Source: Acidimicrobiales bacterium
Lineage (GTDB): Bacteria > Actinomycetota > Acidimicrobiia > Acidimicrobiales > VFJN01
Assembly (NCBI GenBank): GCA_016936035.1
Contig: JAFGPU010000122.1
Location: forward strand, 1 to 12,733
Direction: 5' to 3'
Length of the DNA stretch: 12,733 nucleotides
A program made the translations under genes and the position numbers. The number at the start of each line of letters is the position of its first letter. Within the stretch, counting starts at the first letter, position 1. Positions 1 to 5,699 of this stretch are shown here, one piece after another. The notes beneath the pieces are model-generated. The model searched no databases. It saw nothing but the letters and a program-made list of their open reading frames with translations, and had not been told where the DNA came from.

Positions 1-432
1 GGCGGCGGAGGCCCGGGCGGGGGAGCGACACCACCCGCCGGTGCGTCCTCCGCCGACGGTGACGAGCCCACGGGCGACCCGCCGTCCCGCCCTGGTGCCC
101 CGGGCCTCAACACCGACCTGGCAGTGGCGGCGGGCGCCGGCGACGACGCGGGTCGTCGCGGGGCCGGCCTGGCGGCCGGCGGGGCCCGCGGCGTGCCAGA
201 GGACGACACGGCGGGGTCGGGCACGTCGGGCGGCCTCGCCTCGGCCGATGCCGCTCCCGCGGCCGGTGGACCGCCGGGGTCCACGGCAGCAGATCCTCGC
301 GGCACCACCAGCATGCCCACGACCACCGCGTCGCCCACCACCGCCACGCCGACCACGGCGCCGCCCGGGGATGCGGTCGACGACCCGGGGCTCCTCGACA
401 AGCTGCTCGCCCTGCTCGTCGCGGGCGGGTGA
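1..432 (+). CDS. C-terminal part of a low-complexity Gly/Ala/Pro/Thr-rich protein (5' truncated)
   Basis: The reading frame is open from base 1 to the TGA at 430-432, giving 143 residues, and its real start lies before the window. Third codon positions are almost all G or C, which supports this frame over the overlapping frames. The protein has no recognisable domain. It begins with a glycine run, continues as an Ala/Gly/Asp-rich stretch, then has a Thr/Pro segment (about residues 101-120), and ends in a short hydrophobic tail (LLDKLLALLV). The Thr/Pro part resembles disordered linkers of secreted or membrane-anchored actinobacterial proteins, but no signal peptide or anchor can be judged from this fragment. 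I do not recognise the family. The gene precedes the FKBP gene by 33 nt on the same strand, but FKBP appears to have its own promoter. Confidence 0.6.
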   Translation, partial: GGGGPGGGATPPAGASSADGDEPTGDPPSRPGAPGLNTDLAVAAGAGDDAGRRGAGLAAGGARGVPEDDTAGSGTSGGLASADAAPAAGGPPGSTAADPRGTTSMPTTTASPTTATPTTAPPGDAVDDPGLLDKLLALLVAGG

Positions 433-453
433 CGGTGCGGCCGGGGTCACCGT

Positions 454-459
454 TAGGGT
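454..459 (+). promoter_or_regulatory. Putative leaderless -10 box (TAGGGT) for the FKBP gene
   Basis: TAGGGT fits the actinobacterial TANNNT -10 pattern and ends 6 nt before the ATG at 466, so transcription would begin at or next to the start codon. No Shine-Dalgarno sequence is visible. A 6-bp inverted repeat (GGTGAC at 428-433, GTCACC at 446-451) lies just upstream and overlaps the previous stop codon. It could be a weak terminator stem or part of the promoter region. Confidence 0.5.
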
Positions 460-465
460 GGCCCG

Positions 466-834
466 ATGGCCAAGCCCGAGGTGACCATCCCCGACTCCAC
501 GCCCCCGTCCGACCTGGTCGTCGACGACATCGTCGTCGGCGACGGCGCCGAGGCCCGGGCCGGTGACGACGTCGAGGTGCACTACGTGGGCGTGGCGTGG
601 TCGAACGGCCGGCAGTTCGACGCCTCATGGGACCGCGGCGAGACCTTCGGCTTCCAGTTGGGCGGCGGCCAGGTCATCGCCGGGTGGGACCAGGGCGTGC
701 AGGGCATGAAGGTGGGCGGGCGGCGACGCCTGACGCTGCCCCCGCACCTGGCCTACGGCTCTGCGGGCGCCGGTGGGGTCATCGGACCGAACGAGACGTT
801 GGTGTTCGTCGTCGACCTCGTCGGGGTGTCCTGA
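466..834 (+). CDS. FKBP-type peptidyl-prolyl cis-trans isomerase
   Basis: The 122-residue protein is a single FKBP domain, which catalyses cis-trans isomerisation of X-Pro bonds during protein folding. Aligned by eye with human FKBP12, the pocket residues are kept: Tyr40 (HY motif), Phe51-Asp52, Phe61, Val70-Ile71, Trp74, Tyr97 (AYG), Ile106 and Phe114 (LVF). The segment GGGQVIAGWDQGVQGMKVGG (66-85) is the family hallmark, and the length is normal for a stand-alone domain. There is no signal peptide or membrane helix, so it is probably cytoplasmic. The ATG at 466 is chosen because a TAGGGT box sits 6 nt upstream, implying a leaderless message. Family assignment is secure. The client proteins are unknown. 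Confidence 0.96.
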   Translation: MAKPEVTIPDSTPPSDLVVDDIVVGDGAEARAGDDVEVHYVGVAWSNGRQFDASWDRGETFGFQLGGGQVIAGWDQGVQGMKVGGRRRLTLPPHLAYGSAGAGGVIGPNETLVFVVDLVGVS

Positions 835-888
835 GCGGAGACCGAACCGGGCGGCGCCAACGCCCGCCCGGAAGTGACGATCCGGCGC

Positions 889-913
889 TAGATTGACAGC
901 ACACTGTCAATCT
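889..913 (+). promoter_or_regulatory. -10 box overlapped by a perfect 10-bp palindrome; likely MarR operator
   Basis: The arms AGATTGACAG (890-899) and CTGTCAATCT (904-913) are perfect reverse complements around a 4-nt spacer, CACA. The left arm overlaps TAGATT (889-894), a good TANNNT -10 box, and the expected transcription start (about 901) falls in the palindrome. A bound dimer there would block initiation. The operon behind it ends in a MarR-type regulator gene, so this is the natural candidate for its autoregulatory operator. GGAGG at 915-919 is the ribosome binding site for the ATG at 925. I see no convincing -35 box. Confidence 0.72.
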
Positions 914-924
914 CGGAGGTCTCC

Positions 925-1434
925 ATGTCGTCCACGAGCCTGCTCGACGCGTTCGCCGCTCCGGGCCCCGCCCCCGGCCACGCCGACCGGCTGCACACCT
1001 TCGGCCAGTTCGTCGGTTCCTGGGACCTGGAGGTCACCAACATCGACCGGTCCGGGCTCGAACGGACCGTCGCGGGTGAGTGGCACTTCGGCTGGGCGCT
1101 CGCCGGGCGGGCGGTCGCCGACGTCTGGATCTGCCCGCGACGCACCGACGAGGGTGCCTCACCGGGTGAGCACGGCATGAGCCTGCGCTTCTACGACGAT
1201 GGCATCGCCGCGTGGCGGTCAACCTGGATCGGGCCGGGCGCCGGGATCGTGCGGCCCTTCCTGGCCCGCGACCTCGGCGACCGCATCGTGCTCGACGGCC
1301 ATTTCGACGGTGCCGACGTCCGCTGGTCGTTCTCGGACGTCACCGGGTCGACGTTCCGGTGGCACAACGAGGAGTCGACCGACGGCGGCGAGACCTGGCG
1401 GCTCGTCCAGCACTTCGCCGCCCGGCGGGCATGA
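925..1434 (+). CDS. DUF1579-like (lipocalin-fold) protein of unknown function
   Basis: This 169-residue soluble protein has the pattern I associate with DUF1579 and related beta-barrel proteins: an N-terminal FVGSWDLEV (29-37), aromatic-rich strands such as GEWHFGWALAGRAVADVWIC (51-70) and GMSLRFYDD (84-92), alternating WRSTW (97-101), RWSFSDVTGSTFRWHNEES (133-151), and a terminal DGGETWRL (153-160). Such proteins are thought to bind small hydrophobic ligands, but no enzymatic activity is known to me. There is no signal peptide. The start is fixed by GGAGG at 915-919. The stop overlaps the start of the MarR-type gene (ATGA), so the two are translationally coupled. I infer that the protein binds or processes the ligand sensed by that regulator. 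The family call is from pattern memory only. Confidence 0.8.
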   Translation: MSSTSLLDAFAAPGPAPGHADRLHTFGQFVGSWDLEVTNIDRSGLERTVAGEWHFGWALAGRAVADVWICPRRTDEGASPGEHGMSLRFYDDGIAAWRSTWIGPGAGIVRPFLARDLGDRIVLDGHFDGADVRWSFSDVTGSTFRWHNEESTDGGETWRLVQHFAARRA

Positions 1435-1904
1435 CCCGCCCGGCCTCCAGCGGCGACGGCGCACCCGCACGCGACCTGGCGACCGCCTACCGGTTGCTCG
1501 TCGCCGACGTCTACGAGGTCGCGGGGCGCTCACGCCAGACCAGCGAGGCACTGGCCCGGTCGGTCGGCCAGACCGTGCCCCGCTGGCACCTCATGAGCGT
1601 GATCTCCGACGGCCCCCGATCGGTCGCCGACGCCGCCCGGCGCCTGGGCCTGGCCCGGCAGAGCGTGCAGCGCGTCGCCGGTCAGCTGCTCGCCGACGGG
1701 CTGGCCACGTCGACCCCCGACCCCGCCGATGCCCGGGCACCGCGCCTGGCCCTGACGCCGGCGGGGCGCGACACCCTCCGCGACCTGGTCGAGCGGTCCG
1801 ACGCCGCGCGGGCGGCCCAGCTCGACCGGAGCGGGCTCACCGTCGACGACCTCGACGCCGCTCGACGTGTCCTGCGTGCCCTCGCCGCCGTCCTCGAGCC
1901 CTGA
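1431..1904 (+). CDS. MarR-family transcriptional regulator
   Basis: The 157-residue protein has the MarR layout: an N-terminal dimerisation helix (about 14-46), a winged helix-turn-helix (about 50-112), and a C-terminal helix closing the dimer. The recognition region reads SVADAARRLGLARQSVQRVAGQL (64-86), and the wing includes PDPADARAPRLALT (96-109), close to the usual DxRD-x-R-x-x-x-LT wing. MarR proteins bind palindromic operators as dimers and release them on ligand or redox signals. No cysteine is present, so thiol-based sensing is unlikely and a small ligand is more probable. The ATG at 1431 overlaps the previous stop as ATGA. A longer upstream reading frame exists but runs antiparallel in sense to the DUF1579 coding and is rejected. 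The palindrome at 890-913 is its likely target. Confidence 0.92.
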   Translation: MTRPASSGDGAPARDLATAYRLLVADVYEVAGRSRQTSEALARSVGQTVPRWHLMSVISDGPRSVADAARRLGLARQSVQRVAGQLLADGLATSTPDPADARAPRLALTPAGRDTLRDLVERSDAARAAQLDRSGLTVDDLDAARRVLRALAAVLEP

Positions 1905-1986
1905 GCTCTGGGTCGGTGACACAGACTGCTCTCGGCCGACCTTCGGCGTCCGCCGGTTTGGCTCACCGGAGCGGTGGAAGCACCGG

Positions 1987-2026
1987 CTCGACGACGAACG
2001 GCGCGCAACGCGTCGTCGAGGAGGGG
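1987..2026 (+). promoter_or_regulatory. Hairpin abutting a strong ribosome binding site
   Basis: CTCGACGACG (1987-1996) and CGTCGTCGAG (2011-2020) form a perfect 10-bp stem with a 14-nt loop. The last three bases of the right arm are also the first bases of GAGGAGGGG (2018-2026), an unusually strong ribosome binding site 4 nt before the ATG at 2031. Folding could partly hide the site, so it may act as an mRNA switch. It could equally be a terminator-like stem behind the MarR gene, although no T-run follows it. Regulatory function is inference. Confidence 0.4.
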
Positions 2027-2030
2027 TCCG

Positions 2031-2075
2031 ATGATGTCGCTCACCACGTGGTCACGTCCGAGGGGGCGGGCATGA
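2031..2075 (+). CDS. Possible 14-residue leader peptide
   Basis: Behind the GAGGAGGGG ribosome binding site, a reading frame starts ATGATG (2031 or 2034) and encodes MMSLTTWSRPRGRA, ending in a TGA that overlaps the next ATG as ATGA (2072-2075). The strong ribosome binding site, short peptide and coupled downstream frame resemble a translational leader, but a peptide this short cannot be proved coding from composition. The first ATG fits the ribosome binding site spacing slightly less well than the second. Confidence 0.35.
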   Translation: MMSLTTWSRPRGRA

Positions 2076-2197
2076 CGCCGATGCCCCCGCCCGAACCACC
2101 CATGCCCGATCCAGGACCGGTCCCCGGGCCGGCGCCGCCGGAGCCTCCTGCCCCGACCCCCCAGCCCACGCCACAACCCGGGCCCATCGACAGGTAG
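2072..2197 (+). CDS. Small proline-rich protein
   Basis: This 41-residue frame starts at an ATG overlapping the preceding mini-frame's stop and has its own purine-rich GAGGGGGCGGG (2060-2070) just upstream. It encodes almost only Pro with Met, Glu, Ala, Gly and Gln (PPPEPPMPDPGPVPGP, then PTPQPTPQPGP). It has no membrane segment or signal peptide. Such sequence would form an extended polyproline-type chain. I do not recognise a family. The strand is uncertain because the complementary strand is also open here as a Gly-rich frame, but only the plus strand has ribosome binding sites placed before starts. Confidence 0.45.
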   Translation: MTPMPPPEPPMPDPGPVPGPAPPEPPAPTPQPTPQPGPIDR

Positions 2198-2214
2198 CCA
2201 CGGCTCGCATCTCG

Positions 2215-2240
2215 GCCCGGCGCGGCCTCCGCCGGTGGGC
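2215..2240. terminator. GC-rich hairpin between convergent genes
   Basis: CCGGCG (2217-2222) pairs with CGCCGG (2230-2235) around a 7-nt loop, and GCC/GGC flanks (with a bulged T) could extend the stem. It fills the 43-nt gap between the convergent proline-rich frame and the coiled-coil gene, where a bidirectional terminator would be expected. No T-run follows on either strand, as is common in high-GC Actinomycetota. Confidence 0.4.
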
Positions 2241-2645
2241 TCAGCGGCGAAGCTCCTCGACGTAGCCCTTGGTCATGTCGGACATGCGGTCGACCTGCTC
2301 CAGCGCCGGACGGATGAGGCGCTGCGCCTGTTCGCTGAGCTGGCGGTGGTGCGCAGCGAGGGTGGCCATCTCGTCGGCCATGCGCTGGTTCCGCTCGGCC
2401 CACTCGGCCATCAGCGCAGCGACCCGCTGCTGGTCGTCCAGGAGCTGCTCGAGCGGCCCGGTCAGCTTCTCGGTCAGGCTGGTCACGGCGTCGAGGTAGT
2501 CCGCCACCGGCCCACCGACGACGCCCGGGGTGTGGCGGGCCGAGGCCGTCAGTACCGCCCGGGACGTCTCGGAGACCCGGTCCAGCAGGTCGCGCAGCAT
2601 TCGGACCGGGTCGACCGAGGGGGACGGATCGTTCACGTCGCTCAT
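2241..2645 (-). CDS. Small coiled-coil protein, phasin-like, function unknown
   Basis: This 134-residue soluble protein is predicted to be almost wholly helical. It has an amphipathic N-terminal part (VDPVRMLRDLLDRVSETSRAV, 11-31), a short Gly/Pro break (HTPGVVGGP, 38-46), then a long heptad-rich region (50-134) rich in Leu, Gln, Glu and Arg. The helix-break-coiled-coil layout resembles phasins and other storage-granule or membrane-surface proteins, but that similarity is structural impression only. The ATG at 2645 is chosen because AAGGGG lies about 10 nt upstream and a TATGTT -10 box precedes it. The frame is open further upstream, but that extension is Arg-rich shadow sequence overlapping the neighbouring gene. 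It lies 50 nt downstream of the minus-strand redox/glycosyl operon and can be transcribed separately. Confidence 0.75.
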   Translation of the reverse strand: MSDVNDPSPSVDPVRMLRDLLDRVSETSRAVLTASARHTPGVVGGPVADYLDAVTSLTEKLTGPLEQLLDDQQRVAALMAEWAERNQRMADEMATLAAHHRQLSEQAQRLIRPALEQVDRMSDMTKGYVEELRR

Positions 2646-2663
2646 GACACGGTGACCCCTTCG

Positions 2664-2681
2664 TCGACGCCGTCGAACATA
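2664..2681 (-). promoter_or_regulatory. -10 box (TATGTT) with adjacent palindrome before the coiled-coil gene
   Basis: Read on the minus strand, TATGTT (2681-2676) is a good -10 box. Directly downstream, TCGACG-N-CGTCGA (2664-2676) is a perfect 6-bp palindrome spanning the likely transcription start, and AAGGGG for ribosome binding follows. The palindrome could be an operator, but such GC repeats arise easily at this base composition. Confidence 0.4.
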
Positions 2682-2695
2682 CCCCGGACCGGGGC

Positions 2696-3157
2696 TCAGC
2701 GGCACTGCCCTCGCCGCCGTCCTCGCGCCCTGATCTCGGCCACCACCAGAACCGACCCGACGACCGTCCACACGACGATCACGGCCGCCACCAGACCGGC
2801 GCCGTAGTTGCGAGGGAGCAGGGACGGGTTCGCAGGGTCGCGGCCGTAGCCTCGGACGAACGGCCACGCCACCAGCGCCAGCGCCCCGGTCGCCAGGAGG
2901 CCGCCGCGCACGGCCGCCCAGGCGCGGGAGGGGACGAGCCGCCGGGCGGTCCAGCCGACCGCGATGGCTGCGGGGATCAGGACCAGATCGTTGACCACCG
3001 CCGCGCCGACCACCCAGCGGGCCAGCTCCGCCGGGTGGGTGCGCGCCGCGTCGATCGCCACGCCCCGCAGCCCGTAGCCGAGCACAGGAAGGCCCAGCGC
3101 CAGCCCCCAGGCCAGACCCCGTCGTGACGTCGTGGCGGGCAGCCCGGACGCCGTCAC
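2696..3157 (-). CDS. Four-helix integral membrane protein of unknown function
   Basis: The 153-residue protein has four predicted membrane helices (about 14-32, 48-70, 80-103, 118-140) and a basic C-terminal tail (RARGRRRGQCR). Between helices 3 and 4 lies a polar loop, GYGRDPANPSLLPRNYG (103-119), that looks like a conserved signature. No cofactor-binding motif is visible. It starts with a GTG whose bases overlap the stop of the molybdopterin oxidoreductase gene (GTGA, 3154-3157), so it is the last gene of that four-gene operon and is translationally coupled to its redox neighbour. I infer that it may be an accessory membrane subunit, quinone-side partner or transporter for the same process. 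The family is not recognised. Confidence 0.82.
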   Translation of the reverse strand: MTASGLPATTSRRGLAWGLALGLPVLGYGLRGVAIDAARTHPAELARWVVGAAVVNDLVLIPAAIAVGWTARRLVPSRAWAAVRGGLLATGALALVAWPFVRGYGRDPANPSLLPRNYGAGLVAAVIVVWTVVGSVLVVAEIRARGRRRGQCR

Positions 3158-4365
3158 CGGACGACCAGCCTGGCGACCCACTTGGTCTGCGCCACCCCCG
3201 GACGGTTGGGGCCGATCAGCCGCGCCGGGTAGCCGTGGTCGATGTGGAGGACCCGCCCGTCGATCTCGAGAGCCAGGAGGGTGTCCGGGTCGGCCACCTG
3301 CTGCGGGTTCAGCTCCGAGGCCCGGTACAGGCCCGAAGGCTGCAGCGACTCGACCGTCACGGCGCGGGACGCGTCCACGCCGGCGAGCGCGACCAGGTCG
3401 CGCACGCGCACCCCTCGCCACCGGGCCGACGCGCTCCACCCCTCGACGCAGGCGATGGGCAGGGTGGCCTCGTGCTGAGGCTGCGCCCGCAGGTCGGCCA
3501 GGGTGAGCTCGCACCGTTCCGCTCGCTCTCCCTCGATGACGAGGCGGTAGTCGGGACTGCGGGCGAGCTCCACCACCCGGGCGCCGACCGCGGTCTTGTT
3601 GACCGGCAGGCCCTGGGGCCCGACCCCCGGTCGCCGCTGGGCGAGCACCGAGAACCTGTCGAGCGGCGAGACCGTGCCACCGGCCGTGGCCACGGCGAGC
3701 ACCCCGGAGGCCGCGGCGACGCCGACGAGGAAGGCCCGACGGTCGCCCGGTGTGGCGCCGACCGTGGTCACGGGAGCGTCCATCGGGACCTCGTCGTCCG
3801 CACCCGGGGTCGCCGGCCCGGGTGAGGTGGTACGGGCGGGCGAGCGCAGCACGTCGCGGGTGGCGCCCACCTTGGCGCCGGTGTGCACCACGAGCGCGCC
3901 GATCGTGATCCACGCCGCCCAGAAGTGGGCACGGGGGAAGAAGAACGTCCACGGGTACCAGCGGGCGACGTTTGCCGTGCCCGACACCACCAGGAACAGC
4001 GCGCCGCCGACCAGCGGCAGCAGGGCCGCTCGCTCGACGGCGTGCAACACCGACCGCGCCGGCGGCCACTCGACCAGGCGGGGGTGGACGACCCACAGCT
4101 TGGCGAGCAGGAGCGGGATGGTGGCGGTGCCCGTGACGACGTGGACGCCCTGGGTCACCCGGTAGAGGCCCGCCGGGCGCGCCGGATAGGTGAACCAGCT
4201 CGGCGGGTCCTGCGCGAGGTGCGACCACACACCCGTGAGGAAGCACACGCCGAAGGCGACGCCGAGCGCGACGCCGAGCCACGCGGCGGTCCGGGTCTCG
4301 TGGAGGCCGCTGCGGTACCGGCGACCCACGGACGTCGCCAGCGCGGCCGGCGACGTGCGGCTCAC
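3154..4365 (-). CDS. Membrane cytochrome b-like / sulfite-oxidase-type molybdopterin oxidoreductase fusion
   Basis: This 403-residue protein has two modules. The N-terminal half has four predicted helices (about 27-46, 67-93, 104-130, 146-166) with histidines at 49, 75, 94, 108, 147 and 161, suitable for b-type haem ligation. A linker leads to a Tat-like segment, GDRRAFLVG (207-215), and a hydrophobic stretch to about 229. The C-terminal half (about 235-403) is a sulfite-oxidase/YedY-type molybdopterin domain. Cys306 in LPIACVEGWS is the expected Mo ligand, followed by WRGVRVRDL (316-324) and GYPARLIGPNRPGVAQTKWV (378-397). The family transfers electrons between an extracytoplasmic substrate and the chain, and related MsrP/YedY enzymes reduce protein methionine sulfoxide. 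The substrate here is unknown. The GTG start overlaps the methyltransferase stop (GTGA, 4362-4365). A 44-residue upstream extension is Arg/Gly-rich and unlikely. Confidence 0.9.
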   Translation of the reverse strand: MSRTSPAALATSVGRRYRSGLHETRTAAWLGVALGVAFGVCFLTGVWSHLAQDPPSWFTYPARPAGLYRVTQGVHVVTGTATIPLLLAKLWVVHPRLVEWPPARSVLHAVERAALLPLVGGALFLVVSGTANVARWYPWTFFFPRAHFWAAWITIGALVVHTGAKVGATRDVLRSPARTTSPGPATPGADDEVPMDAPVTTVGATPGDRRAFLVGVAAASGVLAVATAGGTVSPLDRFSVLAQRRPGVGPQGLPVNKTAVGARVVELARSPDYRLVIEGERAERCELTLADLRAQPQHEATLPIACVEGWSASARWRGVRVRDLVALAGVDASRAVTVESLQPSGLYRASELNPQQVADPDTLLALEIDGRVLHIDHGYPARLIGPNRPGVAQTKWVARLVVR

Positions 4366-4955
4366 GGCTTCACCGCCCGGGCGAACCAGCGCTCGCCCCC
4401 GGCGCCGTCGGCCACCTCGATGGCTCCGGGGACGAGGCCCGCACGCGCCGCCAGGTCGTGGACGCCGGCAGCGCTCACCCGCGCCCAGGGGAACCACGGC
4501 CCGGCGCCACCCGCCGCCTCGACACGAACCGTCAGCGCCTGCGTCGGAACCCCCGGCGGCTCGACCTCGACCACGACGACGCCGCCCGGTCGCAGCAGCC
4601 CCGCGGCGCGGACGAGCAGCGCCTGCGGGTCGCCACCGATGCCGACGTTCCCGTCGAGCAGCAGGACCGTGCTCCAGCGCCGCTCACCGGGCAGGGGATC
4701 GAACACCGACCGGCGCAGCGCGGGGACCCGCCGCCGCGCGGCCTCGCCGATCGCGGCGGGGCTCGGGTCCACCCCGAGGGCGAGGCGGCCCGCTGTCGCG
4801 AGGGCGGCGACGATGCGCCCCGGGCCGCAGCCCACGTCCAGCACCGGGTCGGGCACGCTGGCGAGCAGGGCCTGCTCGGTCTGGTCGGCGTCGGTGCGCC
4901 AGCGGTCGACGGCCAGGGCGATGCGTTCGCCACGATCGGTCACGAGGGCGGTCAT
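4362..4955 (-). CDS. Class I SAM-dependent methyltransferase
   Basis: The 197-residue cytoplasmic protein has the Rossmann-type SAM fold: motif I PVLDVGCGPGRIVAAL (37-52), an acidic residue after strand 2 (GVDPSPAAIG, 61-70), motif post-II WSTVLLLDGNVGIGGDP (94-110), and LLRPGGVVVVEVEPPG (120-135) as motif III. The C-terminal strands GPWFPWARVSAAGVHDLAARAGL (152-174) complete the domain. The acceptor cannot be deduced. It starts at an ATG overlapping the stop of the DUF2064 glycosyltransferase gene (ATGA, 4952-4955), and its own stop overlaps the GTG of the molybdopterin enzyme, so the three are translationally coupled. By context it may methylate the sugar product or lipid made by the neighbouring glycosyltransferases. 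Confidence 0.92.
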   Translation of the reverse strand: MTALVTDRGERIALAVDRWRTDADQTEQALLASVPDPVLDVGCGPGRIVAALATAGRLALGVDPSPAAIGEAARRRVPALRRSVFDPLPGERRWSTVLLLDGNVGIGGDPQALLVRAAGLLRPGGVVVVEVEPPGVPTQALTVRVEAAGGAGPWFPWARVSAAGVHDLAARAGLVPGAIEVADGAGGERWFARAVKP

Positions 4956-5581
4956 GGCGGCGTGCCGGCTCCCACGCGACGGACGGCGTCGGCGAAGCGC
5001 GTGCCCGGGGCCGCTGCCGCCACCGCCGCGGCGTCGGGCCAGGTGTCGACGTCGGTGAGGGTGCGGAGCGTGTGGGTGCGCAGCCCCAGGGCAGCCAGGC
5101 GGGCGTGCTGGCGCGCGCCGGTGTCCGCCCGGCTCGTGGGCACGCCCACGAAGACGTGCGGATCGGGGCGGTGCAGGCCGACCGTCCACCAGCCGCCATC
5201 GGTCGCCGGTCCGATCACGGCGTCGACACCGCCGTCGTTGAGGTGTGCGAGGGCCTCGTCCAGGTCGGCGGCCGACAGCTGCGGGGTGTCCATGCCCACC
5301 TGCAGCGCCGGGCCGCGGGCCGCCGTCCAGGCGGTGGCGAGACGTCGGTCCAGGGTCCCCTCGCCCTGCCGGGCGACCTTGACTCCCGGCGGACACCACG
5401 GGCCCGGTCGGCCGTCGAGCGCCAGCACAACGCGGTCGGCGCCGCAGCGCACCGCGGCGTCGAGGGTGTCGGCGAGGGCGGCGGCGGCGATCATGGCGGC
5501 GTCGGCCGGCGAGCAGGGCGGGCACAGCCGCGTCTTCACCCGCCCGGGCACCGGTTCCTTGGCGACGACGATGAGGTCCAC
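4952..5581 (-). CDS. DUF2064 / TIGR04282-type glycosyltransferase (GT-A fold, nucleotidyltransferase-like)
   Basis: The 209-residue protein shows DUF2064 hallmarks: AKEPVPGRVKTRL (7-19) as the N-terminal nucleotide-binding signature, GMDTPQL (96-102), GPATDGGWWTVGL (124-136), and DVDT (177-180) near the C terminus. The family is related to CofC/MobA-type GT-A proteins and is often annotated as TIGR04282 arsenosugar biosynthesis glycosyltransferase. That name reflects one characterised context only, and no arsenic genes are visible here. The GTG at 5581 is the first codon of the conserved VDLIVVAKEP start and lies 6 nt after a TACAAC -10-like box, implying a leaderless mRNA. The 39-residue upstream extension is not conserved-looking. 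It heads the four-gene operon ending at 2696 and is divergent from the response regulator gene. Confidence 0.9.
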   Translation of the reverse strand: MDLIVVAKEPVPGRVKTRLCPPCSPADAAMIAAAALADTLDAAVRCGADRVVLALDGRPGPWCPPGVKVARQGEGTLDRRLATAWTAARGPALQVGMDTPQLSAADLDEALAHLNDGGVDAVIGPATDGGWWTVGLHRPDPHVFVGVPTSRADTGARQHARLAALGLRTHTLRTLTDVDTWPDAAAVAAAAPGTRFADAVRRVGAGTPP

Positions 5582-5587
5582 ACGTCG

Positions 5588-5593
5588 GTTGTA
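5588..5593 (-). promoter_or_regulatory. Putative leaderless -10 box (TACAAC) for the DUF2064 operon
   Basis: On the minus strand TACAAC matches TATAAT at four of six positions and ends 6 nt before the GTG start at 5581. It is embedded in GGGTCGTACAAC (5599-5588), which resembles GGGTCGTAAGAC on the plus strand at 5639-5650. No Shine-Dalgarno site is suitably placed: a GAGGGG lies about 17 nt upstream of the GTG, which is too far. Confidence 0.4.
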
Positions 5594-5630
5594 CGACCCC
5601 TCGGGCCGCCCTCGGGCCCATGTCGAGCGG

Positions 5631-5648
5631 TGTTCCCCGGGTCGTAAG
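5631..5648 (+). promoter_or_regulatory. Motif copy 1: TGTTYCSC-N3-TCGTAAG
   Basis: TGTTCCCC (5631-5638), GGG, TCGTAAG (5642-5648). It matches motif copies 2 and 3 at 13 of 15 fixed positions. It lies in the 172-nt region between the divergent DUF2064 gene and the response regulator gene, about 50 nt from the former and about 105 nt from the latter, and could serve either promoter. Confidence 0.45.
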
Positions 5649-5699
5649 ACGTCGCTCGGGCGGACGGCGGGGCCTGAGCTGCGCGAGCCCGGCGCCACG

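Noticed and set aside
428..451. GGTGAC/GTCACC inverted repeat as terminator or operator before FKBP
   Set aside because: Only 6 bp with a 12-nt loop and no T-run. Such repeats are common at this GC content, so it is mentioned but not called as a feature.
107..628. Minus-strand 173-codon frame across the first gene and FKBP
   Set aside because: The protein is Arg/Pro-rich without domains and opposes the secure FKBP gene. It is a typical high-GC shadow.
1199..2071. Long plus-strand frame reading into the proline-rich mini-gene
   Set aside because: It overlaps the DUF1579 and MarR genes out of frame and is Arg/Pro-rich noise. Only the end from 2072 has ribosome binding site support.
4952..5581. 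Arsenosugar biosynthesis role for the DUF2064 gene
   Set aside because: The family label suggests it, but no arsenite methyltransferase (ArsM-type cysteines), arsenic radical SAM or ars gene is visible. The methyltransferase next door lacks the expected cysteines.
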